From: Euryarchaeota archaeon RBG_13_57_23
GTDB taxonomy: Archaea > Thermoplasmatota > Thermoplasmata > UBA10834
Direction: 5' to 3'
DNA: 6,285 nucleotides
Assembly: GCA_001800675.1 (NCBI GenBank)
Contig: MGVW01000019.1
Location: 1-6,285 of the forward strand
A program made the position numbers and the translations under genes. The first letter of the stretch is position 1, and each line of letters starts with the position of its first letter. Under the pieces are notes generated by a model, which searched no databases, was not told the DNA's origin, and worked only from the letters and a program-made list of their open reading frames with translations. This document shows positions 1 to 5,511 of the stretch, piece after piece.

Positions 1-48
1 GAGAGGGGCGCACGGTCGGAGCCGAATGGAACGAGTTACATTTGTGGA

Positions 49-64
49 GTGACCTGACGGTCAC
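49..64. repeat. Short perfect inverted repeat in the metY upstream region
   Basis: GTGACC and GGTCAC flank a four-base centre TGAC, making a perfect 6-bp inverted repeat about 90 bases before the metY start. It could be an operator or a small hairpin at the end of an upstream transcript. No T-run follows it, so a classical terminator is not supported. A 6-bp repeat is common by chance, so only its position near a biosynthetic operon makes it worth recording. Confidence 0.3.
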
Positions 65-96
65 CACCCGCCAGCGCAACAGAACCCGGCGCACAG

Positions 97-128
97 GTTA
101 AGTACTAGGAGGGCTTAACGCTGTTAAC
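97..128. promoter_or_regulatory. Cluster of GTTAAG/CTTAAC/GTTAAC half-sites before metY
   Basis: GTTAAG (97-102) and CTTAAC (114-119) are exact reverse complements 11 bases apart, and a GTTAAC palindrome follows at 123-128. The TTAAC element is thus repeated with a 9-base period just upstream of the metY ribosome binding site. This resembles a regulator binding site for the methionine operon. The segment TTAAGTA at 98-104 could also be a weak TATA element, which would place transcription start near 125-130. No regulator is identified, and both readings are inference. Confidence 0.3.
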
Positions 129-136
129 ACTCCAAT

Positions 137-141
137 GGAGG
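137..141 (+). promoter_or_regulatory. Shine-Dalgarno deciding the metY start
   Basis: GGAGG lies nine bases before a GTG codon at 151. The in-frame TTG at 142 directly abuts this motif with no spacer and cannot be served by it, so the GTG is the better start. Confidence 0.65.
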
Positions 142-150
142 TTGATCCAC

Positions 151-1449
151 GTGCAGAAGACCGAGAAGGCGCTGAACTTCGAGACCCTCGCGCTCCACGG
201 TGGCCAGGTTCCGGACCCGACTACCAACTCGCGCGCGGTGCCGATCTATCAGACGACGTCGTACGTTTTCAACGACGCTGAGCACGCTGCGAATCTGTTC
301 GCGCTCAGGGAATTTGGAAACATCTACACGAGGATGATGAATCCGACGACCGACGTCCTCGAGAAGCGAGTCGCCGCGCTCGAAGGAGGCGTGGGCGCAC
401 TGGGAGTCTCTTCGGGCCAGGCGGCGATCACGCTCTCGCTCCTGAACTTGGTGCACCCGGGCGAGGAGGTGCTCTCCTCGTTGAGCCTCTATGGGGGAAC
501 GTACAACCTGTTCACGACGACCTTCCCGAAGATGGGGATCAAGGTGCGGTTCGTGGACTCGACAAATCCTGACAACTTTCGCAAGGCGATCACGCCGAAG
601 ACGAAGGCGGTCTATGCGGAGTCCGTCGGTAATCCACGGCTCGACACGCTCGACCTCAGGGCAACGGCCGAGATAGCCCACGAGAACGGCATTCCAGTCG
701 TCGTAGACAACACGCTCCCGACACCGTACCTGTTGAGGCCGATGGACCACGGCGTCGACGTTGTGGTGCATTCAGCCACGAAGTACATAGGCGGACACGG
801 GACCAGCATCGGCGGCGTGATAGTGGACTCGGGGAAATTCGACTGGACCAACGGCAAGTTCCCGGACTTCACAGAGCCTGATGCGTCCTATCACGGAGTC
901 GTCTACTCGAAGAACTTCGGAAACCTCGCATACATTATCAAGACCCGCGTTCAGCTGCTGCGCGACCTCGGCCCTGCTCTTAGCCCGTTCAACTCGTTCC
1001 TGTTCCTTCAGGGGCTCGAGACGCTCCATCTGCGGATGGAGAGGCATAGCCAGAATGCGGCCAAGGTCGCAGAGCACTTGGAGTCACATCCCCAGGTCAC
1101 TTGGACCAGCTACCCAGGGTTGAAGAGCCACCCGCAGCACGAGCTCGCAAAACGCTACCACTATCGCGGGCTGTATGGCGGCATCCTCGGATTCGGCATC
1201 AAGGGCGGCAGGGAATCCGGAAGGCGGTTCATCGAGGGGCTCGAGCTGCTCTCGCATCTCGCGAACGTTGGGGACGCGAAGTCACTTGCGATCCATCCAG
1301 CAACCACAACGCACTCCCAGCTGACACCGCAGGAACAGCTGTCCACCGGCGTGACCGATGACTTCGTGAGGCTGTCGATAGGCCTGGAGTCGGTCGACGA
1401 CATCATCGCCGACATCGACCAAGCCCTCGACAAGTCAGCCAAGGGGTGA
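151..1449 (+). CDS. metY: O-acetylhomoserine sulfhydrylase (O-acetylhomoserine aminocarboxypropyltransferase)
   Basis: This PLP enzyme of the Cys/Met metabolism family replaces the acyl group of O-acetylhomoserine with sulfide, giving homocysteine in the cytoplasm. The 432-residue product (from the GTG start) has the usual length. Family residues are visible: the Y-T-R motif at 59-61 that contacts the neighbouring subunit's phosphate; SGQAA from S88; the cofactor-stacking tyrosine Y114 in SLYGGTY; D186 in VVDNT, which pairs with the pyridine nitrogen; and K211 in HSATKYIGGHG, the Schiff-base lysine. The C-terminal half carries the usual SLAIHPATTTHSQL stretch. Binding to sulfide rather than cysteine is inferred from the close overall resemblance to MetY and from the neighbouring metX. 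Cystathionine gamma-synthase is the main alternative but is normally about 50 residues shorter. An in-frame TTG at 142 would add three residues but lacks a usable ribosome site. metX follows after 40 bases, so the two are probably co-transcribed. Confidence 0.93.
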   Translation: MQKTEKALNFETLALHGGQVPDPTTNSRAVPIYQTTSYVFNDAEHAANLFALREFGNIYTRMMNPTTDVLEKRVAALEGGVGALGVSSGQAAITLSLLNLVHPGEEVLSSLSLYGGTYNLFTTTFPKMGIKVRFVDSTNPDNFRKAITPKTKAVYAESVGNPRLDTLDLRATAEIAHENGIPVVVDNTLPTPYLLRPMDHGVDVVVHSATKYIGGHGTSIGGVIVDSGKFDWTNGKFPDFTEPDASYHGVVYSKNFGNLAYIIKTRVQLLRDLGPALSPFNSFLFLQGLETLHLRMERHSQNAAKVAEHLESHPQVTWTSYPGLKSHPQHELAKRYHYRGLYGGILGFGIKGGRESGRRFIEGLELLSHLANVGDAKSLAIHPATTTHSQLTPQEQLSTGVTDDFVRLSIGLESVDDIIADIDQALDKSAKG

Positions 1450-1476
1450 TTGAGCTAGCGCATGATGATCTCAATC
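1448..1476 (+). repeat. Inverted repeat spanning the metY stop and metY-metX gap
   Basis: GATTGAG (1448-1454) and CTCAATC (1470-1476) are exact reverse complements separated by 15 bases. The repeat starts within the metY stop codon and ends just before the metX ribosome site. In RNA it would form a 7-bp hairpin that could tune metX translation or protect transcript ends. There is no T-tract, so termination is unlikely. Chance occurrence is possible. Confidence 0.3.
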
Positions 1477-1483
1477 GGGGTGA
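1477..1483 (+). promoter_or_regulatory. Shine-Dalgarno deciding the metX TTG start
   Basis: GGGGTGA resembles the archaeal consensus and ends six bases before TTG at 1490. Its TGA is also an in-frame stop, so no start further upstream is possible. This supports the unusual TTG start codon. Confidence 0.6.
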
Positions 1484-1489
1484 GCGTTC

Positions 1490-2665
1490 TTGAGGGAAGC
1501 CACAGTCGGTATCGTGAAGCCAAAGCGCTTGACGTTCGCCGCTCATCCGGATCAACTGGTCCTTGAGTCTGGCCTGAAACTGGGCCCCATATCCCTCCAG
1601 TACGAGACCTACGGCGAGCTGAACGACGAGAGGTCGAACGCGATATTGGTATTTCATGCCCTTTCAGGGGACGCGCACGCGGCGGGGTACCACAAGGAGG
1701 GCGATGAGAAGCCTGGTTGGTGGGACAACGCAATCGGACCAGGGAAGGCATTCGACACGGATCGCTACTTCGTGATATGCTCGAACATCATTGGAGGGTG
1801 CAAGGGCTCCACAGGTCCGAGCTCAGAGAACCCAAAGACTCGCAAGCCGTACGGTCTCCAGTTCCCGATGATAACCGTGAAGGACATGGTGAATGCCCAG
1901 GCCGCGTTGTTGGACCATCTTGAGGTCGGTCAGCTTCTTGCTACCGTTGGGGGCTCGATGGGCGGGTTCCAGGCGCTTCAGTTTGCGGTGTCGTACCCCA
2001 ACAGGTGCAAGCTCGTCATTCCTATCGCGACTGCAGGCCGGCAGTCCGCCCAGAACATTGCCTTCAACGAGATAGGCAGACAGGCGATAATGGCGGATCC
2101 GCACTGGAACGGCGGTGACTACTACGCCGGCGAGGCACCCGTCGACGGTCTGTCTATTGCGAGGATGGTCGGCCATGTCACTTATCTCAGTGACGAGACG
2201 CTGATGAAGAGATTCGGGAGGAAGGCGAAGACCGGTACATGCACGAACGGCGGCCTCTCCCTGCAGCCTTACTTCGAGGTCGAGAGCTACCTGAGACACA
2301 AGGGCAACTCATTCACACGTAGGTTCGACGCGAACTCGTATCTCTACATCACGCGGGCTATCGACCTGTTCGATCTGGCTCCAGGATGCGATTCGCTATC
2401 GTCTGCGTTCAGGGACTGCAGGTCCAGGTTCTTGGCGCTCTCGTTCTCCTCCGATTGGCTGTATCCTCCGTATCAGTCAGAGGAGCTGGTGGAGGGAATC
2501 CAGCAGAGCGGTCTGGCCGTAGAGTACCACCGAATCGAGTCTTCGTATGGTCACGACGCATTCCTGCTAGAGGCGGACAAGGTGGAGGAGGTTATCTCGA
2601 GGTTTCTCATTCACGAGGGCCGCAAGAAGTACTTCGAAGTGGACCAGGGTTACCCAATCTCATGA
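1490..2665 (+). CDS. metX: Homoserine O-acetyltransferase, MetX family
   Basis: MetX transfers an acyl group, normally acetyl from acetyl-CoA, to the hydroxyl of L-homoserine, supplying the substrate of the MetY encoded just upstream. The 391-residue product is an alpha/beta-hydrolase fold protein of normal family length. The catalytic triad is complete: S156 in the nucleophile elbow GGSMGG, D322 in SSDWLYPP, and H355 in SYGHDAF. The HALSGDAHAAG stretch near residue 55 is the conserved N-terminal signature, and the variable lid lies roughly between residues 190 and 300. The start is TTG, supported by a good ribosome site; a GTG at 1514 would remove eight residues and lacks one. Some MetX-family members use succinyl-CoA instead. 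Sequence by eye cannot exclude that, but the partner gene looks like a sulfhydrylase, which favours acetyl. The protein is cytoplasmic. Confidence 0.92.
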   Translation: MREATVGIVKPKRLTFAAHPDQLVLESGLKLGPISLQYETYGELNDERSNAILVFHALSGDAHAAGYHKEGDEKPGWWDNAIGPGKAFDTDRYFVICSNIIGGCKGSTGPSSENPKTRKPYGLQFPMITVKDMVNAQAALLDHLEVGQLLATVGGSMGGFQALQFAVSYPNRCKLVIPIATAGRQSAQNIAFNEIGRQAIMADPHWNGGDYYAGEAPVDGLSIARMVGHVTYLSDETLMKRFGRKAKTGTCTNGGLSLQPYFEVESYLRHKGNSFTRRFDANSYLYITRAIDLFDLAPGCDSLSSAFRDCRSRFLALSFSSDWLYPPYQSEELVEGIQQSGLAVEYHRIESSYGHDAFLLEADKVEEVISRFLIHEGRKKYFEVDQGYPIS

Positions 2666-2699
2666 TGTGCGCTGACTGCATCGAGCACTATCCAGAAAG

Positions 2700-2707
2700 C
2701 TATTTAA
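2700..2707 (+). promoter_or_regulatory. Archaeal TATA box for tRNA-Ala
   Basis: CTATTTAA is preceded by the purine-rich GAAAG, which fits a BRE. Transcription would start near 2730, about 10 bases before the mature tRNA 5' end, leaving a short leader for RNase P. This suggests the tRNA is transcribed independently of metX, which ends 34 bases upstream of the box. Confidence 0.6.
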
Positions 2708-2741
2708 CCGGCGTTCTCAATGAGCCAAACCTACCAGCTTC

Positions 2742-2813
2742 GGGCCGATAGATCAGCGGAAGATCGCCTGCTTTGCAAGCAGGAGGTCAGGGGTTCAAAT
2801 CCCCTTCGGTCCA
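2742..2813 (+). tRNA. tRNA-Ala (anticodon UGC)
   Basis: The 72-base sequence folds into a full cloverleaf. The 7-bp acceptor stem pairs 2742-2748 with 2806-2812 and contains the G3:U70 wobble (2744 with 2810) that identifies alanine tRNAs. The D-stem is GATC/GATC (2751-2754 with 2762-2765). The anticodon stem CCTGC/GCAGG (2767-2771 with 2779-2783) encloses TTTGCAA, with anticodon TGC at 2774-2776. The variable loop has five bases, and the T-stem AGGGG/CCCCT (2789-2793 with 2801-2805) encloses TTCAAAT. The discriminator is A2813. The 3' CCA is not encoded, as is common in archaea, and no intron is present. It reads GCA and probably other GCN alanine codons. Confidence 0.97.
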
Positions 2814-2854
2814 TCATAATCCTCGGAAAAGTCAATAGGGATGGAAAGGCCTGT

Positions 2855-2875
2855 CGGATATCGAGGAGATATCCG
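2855..2875 (+). promoter_or_regulatory. Hairpin carrying the ribosome binding site of the next gene
   Basis: CGGATATC (2855-2862) and GATATCCG (2868-2875) are perfect reverse complements around the five-base loop GAGGA. The Shine-Dalgarno GAGGAG (2863-2868) sits in the loop and first stem base, and the ATG follows one base after the stem. The RNA hairpin would limit ribosome access, as in a simple translational switch. As DNA it could equally be an operator palindrome. The repeat is seen directly; its role is inferred. Confidence 0.45.
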
Positions 2876-2876
2876 T

Positions 2877-3125
2877 ATGAAAGGATTAGCATGGGGAATC
2901 ATCGCCGTGGGTGCGTTGCTCGCCATAATTGGAGCGGCTTTCGCCATAACTGAGCAGAACGCTGCAGATTCGATGTCTTTGATCGAGAGAGTCCTTTCTC
3001 CAGATGTGTACAACGATCACATTCAGAATGCGGAAATGGGATGGATCGTTGTTGCATCCGGCATCATAATCGCCGTTGTGGGACTGATAGCTGGCGCAGT
3101 TTCTGGCAGAAGGAAACCTGCCTAG
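2877..3125 (+). CDS. Small two-helix membrane protein, unknown function
   Basis: I do not recognise the family. The 82-residue product has two hydrophobic helices, about residues 4-24 (LAWGIIAVGALLAIIGA...) and 55-75 (GWIVVASGIIIAVVGLIAG...). Between them is a polar, mostly acidic loop of about 30 residues (25-54). The C-terminus is positively charged (RRK at 78-80), which suggests both ends face the cytoplasm and the loop faces outside. Both helices are rich in small residues and Gly, typical of packed helix hairpins. I chose the ATG at 2877 because GGAG lies eight bases upstream. An in-frame ATG at 2841 would add 12 charged residues and has no ribosome site. The gene follows the tRNA by 63 bases and may be transcribed with it or from an unseen promoter. 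Confidence 0.75.
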   Translation: MKGLAWGIIAVGALLAIIGAAFAITEQNAADSMSLIERVLSPDVYNDHIQNAEMGWIVVASGIIIAVVGLIAGAVSGRRKPA

Positions 3126-3164
3126 ACTATGGTACCACAACGCAACATGCCCATCTCTCCTTGA

Positions 3165-3260
3165 GTGACGAACTTCTGTGCATATTGCGGAGCGCAGGTC
3201 TCAGCAGGAGCGGTGTGGTGTCCAAACCGCGGGAGCGGGCTTTCGTCGGAAATGAACTGA
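3165..3260 (+). pseudogene. Zinc-ribbon remnant with fourth cysteine replaced by arginine
   Basis: A 31-codon frame from GTG to TGA reads MTNFCAYCGAQV..., then WCPNRGSGLS. This closely resembles the short zinc ribbons (CxxCG, about 10 residues, then CPxCG) found at the N-termini of many archaeal membrane or regulatory proteins. Three ligands are intact (C5, C8, C19), but the fourth position is Arg (R22, codon CGC where TGC would give Cys), one base from the expected codon. There is no ribosome site, a TGA lies immediately upstream in frame, and the frame ends after the motif. Such ribbons usually precede a linker and membrane helices; the two-helix protein beginning after 3292 lies in another frame. 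I infer a decayed zinc-ribbon/membrane gene broken by frameshifts. A tiny independent gene or sequencing errors are alternatives. Confidence 0.4.
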
Positions 3261-3291
3261 AGGGTTTAGGTCGGATCTCAATCCCAACTGA

Positions 3292-3639
3292 TTGACGAGC
3301 TGTCCTGAGTTGCTGGCTATCAACGACTGGTTTCTGCACGGATCATACGTGGGACAAGCCCTTAGCGAGGAAAGGCGACGGCAGCCTGCAGAAAAGGAGA
3401 TATCCGCGAGGACCAATCTCCAGCCGATGCAACCGGATCGGCCAAAATCAGAGGTCAGGTGGTATGTCCGAGATCGGTGGGCGTTGGTGCCTGCGATCAC
3501 AGGCATGCTCATCGTCGCCTTTGTGATCGTCACCAGAGGCGAATACGGCGCGTGGTTGCTGTGGATCGCAATCCCTATGCTGATGCTCGGTCTGGGGTAT
3601 TTCTTCGTCGCCAACGCTGTCAAGTATTTCATGACATGA
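3292..3639 (+). CDS. Small two-helix membrane protein, start uncertain
   Basis: I do not recognise the family. The longest frame starts at TTG 3292 (115 residues), but the well-supported part is the C-terminal 70 residues from ATG 3427. In long-frame numbering, two hydrophobic helices lie at about 63-81 (WALVPAITGMLIVAFVIV...) and 86-107 (GAWLLWIAIPMLMLGLGYFF...). They are joined by a very short turn (TRGEY) and preceded by a charged, Pro/Arg-rich segment. No start candidate (TTG 3292, GTG 3349, ATG 3427) has a ribosome site. An AT-rich GATATC about 26 bases before 3427 could be a TATA element for a leaderless message there. The upstream zinc-ribbon remnant in a different frame suggests this may be the surviving 3' part of a broken zinc-ribbon membrane protein gene. 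Confidence 0.5.
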   Translation: MTSCPELLAINDWFLHGSYVGQALSEERRRQPAEKEISARTNLQPMQPDRPKSEVRWYVRDRWALVPAITGMLIVAFVIVTRGEYGAWLLWIAIPMLMLGLGYFFVANAVKYFMT

Positions 3640-3663
3640 GCTGCAGCAGCCGCTCGACATATC

Positions 3664-3740
3664 CTGAGGAATGGTTCCACGCTTGAACACGCACGATTCG
3701 TGGCAACCCTGAACCTCAGCCCATCCAGTCTATTTTTCTT
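3664..3740 (+). terminator. Possible hairpin followed by T-rich tract
   Basis: CTGA (3664-3667) and GGTTC (3673-3677) can pair with GAACC (3711-3715) and TCAG (3716-3719), and inner CACG (3678-3681) can pair with CGTG (3699-3702). TATTTTTCTT follows at 3731-3740. This could end transcription of the small membrane-protein gene. Alternatively the T-rich tract could serve as a weak TATA element for the downstream methyltransferase, with a start near 3760. The two readings cannot be separated from sequence. The rest of 3640-3831 shows no gene. Confidence 0.3.
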
Positions 3741-3831
3741 CGGCAAGCTGGCTAGAGCCTTGCTTGATTCTGCAAACGTTCTAGTACTCGCTTTTCTTGC
3801 CCCCACACGTCGGCTATTCGTGTCGTTGCTT

Positions 3832-3841
3832 GGGAGGTGAT
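3832..3841 (+). promoter_or_regulatory. Near-perfect Shine-Dalgarno deciding the methyltransferase start
   Basis: GGGAGGTGAT matches the archaeal consensus almost completely. Its core GGAGG ends eight bases before TTG 3846. The GTG at 3837 and ATG at 3840 lie inside the motif and cannot be the start, while GTG 3843 is a less likely alternative with a five-base spacer. The other well-marked genes here use eight or nine bases, which supports TTG 3846. Confidence 0.65.
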
Positions 3842-3845
3842 GGTG

Positions 3846-5279
3846 TTGGCGGTTGCGAGAATAAGATTCCTGGACAAGGATGAGGTTGAGCTTGTTCATG
3901 ACCAGAGCGTGAAGTGCCTCGAGGACATCGGAGTACTGGTGCGAAGCCACAAGGTCCTCAATTCTCTTCGTGAAATCGGCTGCTCCGTAGACATGAAGAG
4001 CGGGGTCGCCAAGATCCCGGAGAAGATCGTGAACGAGGCCATCAAGAAGGCACCGAGGTCTATCCGGCTCTGCGCGCGAGACCCGAAGCACGACATGCCC
4101 ATTCCAGTGGAGTCTAGCCCATACATCGGGACGACGGGCCTCGGCATCTACATGAGGGACATCGACACGGGGGAGAAACGGCCATCCACCAGAAAGGACA
4201 TCGCGGACATCGTTCGCCTTGCAGATGCGCTTGACCCTGTCGGTTACTGCTGGACGACCTTGACTGCTGGAGAGGTGAACCAGAAGGCACACGGCCTACA
4301 CGAGCTGTGGACCGCACTCCAGAACACGACCAAACATGTTCAGAGCGTCGAGGTATCTAGCATCGAGGATGCGCGGGCGCAGGTGAAGCTCGCGTCCCTC
4401 GTCGCGGGCAGTGACAGAGAACTCCGGAAGCGCCCACTGTTTTCCGTCATCTGCTGCTCGATCGCTCCGCTCTCGTTCGACCAGGGCGTTGTCGAGGGCA
4501 TGGCCGAACTCGCCAAGCACGGAATACCAGTGGCATCCATGTCGATGTCGCTCTCGGGAGGCTCTGCGCCGGTCACGATTGCTGGCACAGTCGTTAACGC
4601 GAACACTGAGAACCTCGCAAGCCTCGTGATCACTCAGTTCACCGCGCCAGGTTCGCCGCACATCTATTGTTCGTCATCTGCGCCGATCGATATGAGGACC
4701 GGGTCAATCAACTACATGACCGCAGAGCCCGCTCTCATAAGCGCGTCACTCGGACAGATGGCCGAGAAGTACCGTCTGCCAAGCATGGTCGGCGACTGGG
4801 GGCTGAACGATAATCAGGAGCCTGGAATCCCACATTCCATCACGCAGATTACCGGAGTGTTTCTCACGACGATGTCTGGCACGGATATAGCCGGGGGCAT
4901 GGGAGGGCTCGACGCCGTCAAGGGGGCGTCGCTCGAGCAATTGGTGATCGATGCTTACCTCTGGGAGGACCTGAGGGCGTACATGCGGAAGATCACATTC
5001 AGCGAGCAGACCGTCGCATTGGACGTCATCAAGGCTGTGGGTCATGGCAACACGTTCCTGACGCATCCTCATACACTGAGGAATTTCAAGAAAGAGCTTC
5101 ACTTCTGGGACCCGGCGAAGCTGGCATGGGAGGCTTCGTTGTCGAGCAAGATGGTCCCTGAGGCGAAGAAGGTCGCAAAGGAGTTGCTGAAGAGCCATCA
5201 TGTGCCGCCATTGGACAAAAACGTGCTCCAGAAGGGCGACGAAGTCATCAGGACATTCGAGAAGAGCACATCGAAGTGA
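3846..5279 (+). CDS. MttB-family corrinoid methyltransferase, non-pyrrolysine type
   Basis: The MttB family includes trimethylamine methyltransferase of methanogens and amber-free relatives that demethylate glycine betaine, proline betaine, carnitine or similar quaternary amines. They pass the methyl group to a cognate corrinoid protein in the cytoplasm. The 477-residue product has the family's usual length and is intact. Visible signatures are the N-terminal FLDKDEVELVHDQSVKCLEDIG block, the CCSIAPLSF segment near 203, GSAPVTIAG at 239-247 followed by the NTENLASLVI helix, and the SINYMTAEPALISASLGQ barrel segment. No in-frame UAG occurs. Around residues 316-335, where methanogen MttB carries pyrrolysine, the codons are ordinary (GDWGLNDNQEPG...). 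The substrate therefore cannot be assigned and is probably not trimethylamine. No corrinoid-protein, activase or pyl genes lie nearby in the window. The start is TTG, set by the ribosome site. Confidence 0.88.
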   Translation: MAVARIRFLDKDEVELVHDQSVKCLEDIGVLVRSHKVLNSLREIGCSVDMKSGVAKIPEKIVNEAIKKAPRSIRLCARDPKHDMPIPVESSPYIGTTGLGIYMRDIDTGEKRPSTRKDIADIVRLADALDPVGYCWTTLTAGEVNQKAHGLHELWTALQNTTKHVQSVEVSSIEDARAQVKLASLVAGSDRELRKRPLFSVICCSIAPLSFDQGVVEGMAELAKHGIPVASMSMSLSGGSAPVTIAGTVVNANTENLASLVITQFTAPGSPHIYCSSSAPIDMRTGSINYMTAEPALISASLGQMAEKYRLPSMVGDWGLNDNQEPGIPHSITQITGVFLTTMSGTDIAGGMGGLDAVKGASLEQLVIDAYLWEDLRAYMRKITFSEQTVALDVIKAVGHGNTFLTHPHTLRNFKKELHFWDPAKLAWEASLSSKMVPEAKKVAKELLKSHHVPPLDKNVLQKGDEVIRTFEKSTSK

Positions 5280-5316
5280 AAGCGGCGGTGCTAGAATCGT
5301 GTGAAGAGGGCAACGG

Positions 5317-5341
5317 TTCTCGACACTCAAGTGTCCAAGAA
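5317..5341. repeat. Palindromic element downstream of the methyltransferase gene
   Basis: GACACT and AGTGTC (5322-5335) are exact reverse complements with a two-base centre, and flanking TTCT/AGAA (5317-5320, 5338-5341) extends the symmetry with small offsets. As RNA it would form GACAC/GTGTC closed by a TCAA loop. It may be an operator or a transcript-end hairpin. No T-run follows. Confidence 0.35.
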
Positions 5342-5476
5342 TTGAAGGTCCTCGACCAGCAAGAGGATATGCCAGACTATGGTCGCGACGGTCTGGGCGA
5401 GGCAATGCTCGTAGTTTTGTCACATCTGCTGCTAGCGTATCGATATTCATTATCATCATCCCGGCACTGGCCTCTT

Positions 5477-5488
5477 GGCGGAACCGCC
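5477..5488. promoter_or_regulatory. GC-rich inverted repeat just upstream of TATA box
   Basis: GGCGG-AA-CCGCC lies about 24 bases before the TATA box of the substrate-binding protein gene, a position where archaeal activators and repressors commonly bind. It is short, so chance occurrence is possible, and no regulator is identified. Confidence 0.3.
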
Positions 5489-5511
5489 TACAGTCAAGCC
5501 AGATAGCGACA

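Larger units (their letters stand above)
5280..5511. other. Non-coding stretch after the methyltransferase gene
   Basis: No convincing gene is present. A 76-codon frame overlaps the methyltransferase stop but has low-complexity, atypical composition and no ribosome site. The stretch holds two small inverted repeats, recorded separately, and ends at the TATA box of the transporter gene. No tRNA, insertion sequence or T-rich terminator is visible. Confidence 0.5.

Noticed and set aside
1..101. Possible 3' end of an upstream gene in one of three open plus-strand frames
   Set aside because: The frames close at 52, 57 and 101, and none shows a recognisable C-terminus, so no partial gene can be called.
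124..771. Minus-strand open frame of 215 codons
   Set aside because: Antisense to metY, whose protein is clearly conserved; the translation is very Arg-rich and matches nothing I recognise.
2386..2751. 121-codon plus-strand frame running from metX into the tRNA
   Set aside because: Shadow frame of metX that ends inside the tRNA gene; no protein features.
2865..3406. Eleven-base exact repeat GGAGATATCCG at 2865-2875 and 3396-3406
   Set aside because: A few exact 11-base repeats are expected by chance in a 6-kb window, the second copy has no start codon at the matching distance, and flanks do not align.
3201..4292. Long minus-strand open frame of 363 codons
   Set aside because: It runs antisense through the conserved N-terminal third of the methyltransferase and has Arg/Pro/His/Ser-rich composition typical of antisense frames in GC-rich DNA. 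No recognisable domain or ribosome site was seen.
4780..4860. Pyrrolysine (in-frame amber) in the methyltransferase
   Set aside because: The whole frame is free of UAG up to its TGA, and the region where methanogen MttB has pyrrolysine uses ordinary codons.
4746..5459. Minus-strand open frame of 237 codons
   Set aside because: Mostly antisense to the methyltransferase C-terminal half, with Leu/Arg/His-rich composition and no motif.
5276..5506. 76-codon plus-strand frame overlapping the methyltransferase stop
   Set aside because: The stop/start overlap looks operon-like, but there is no ribosome site, composition is atypical, and the frame runs into the palindrome and promoter of the next gene.
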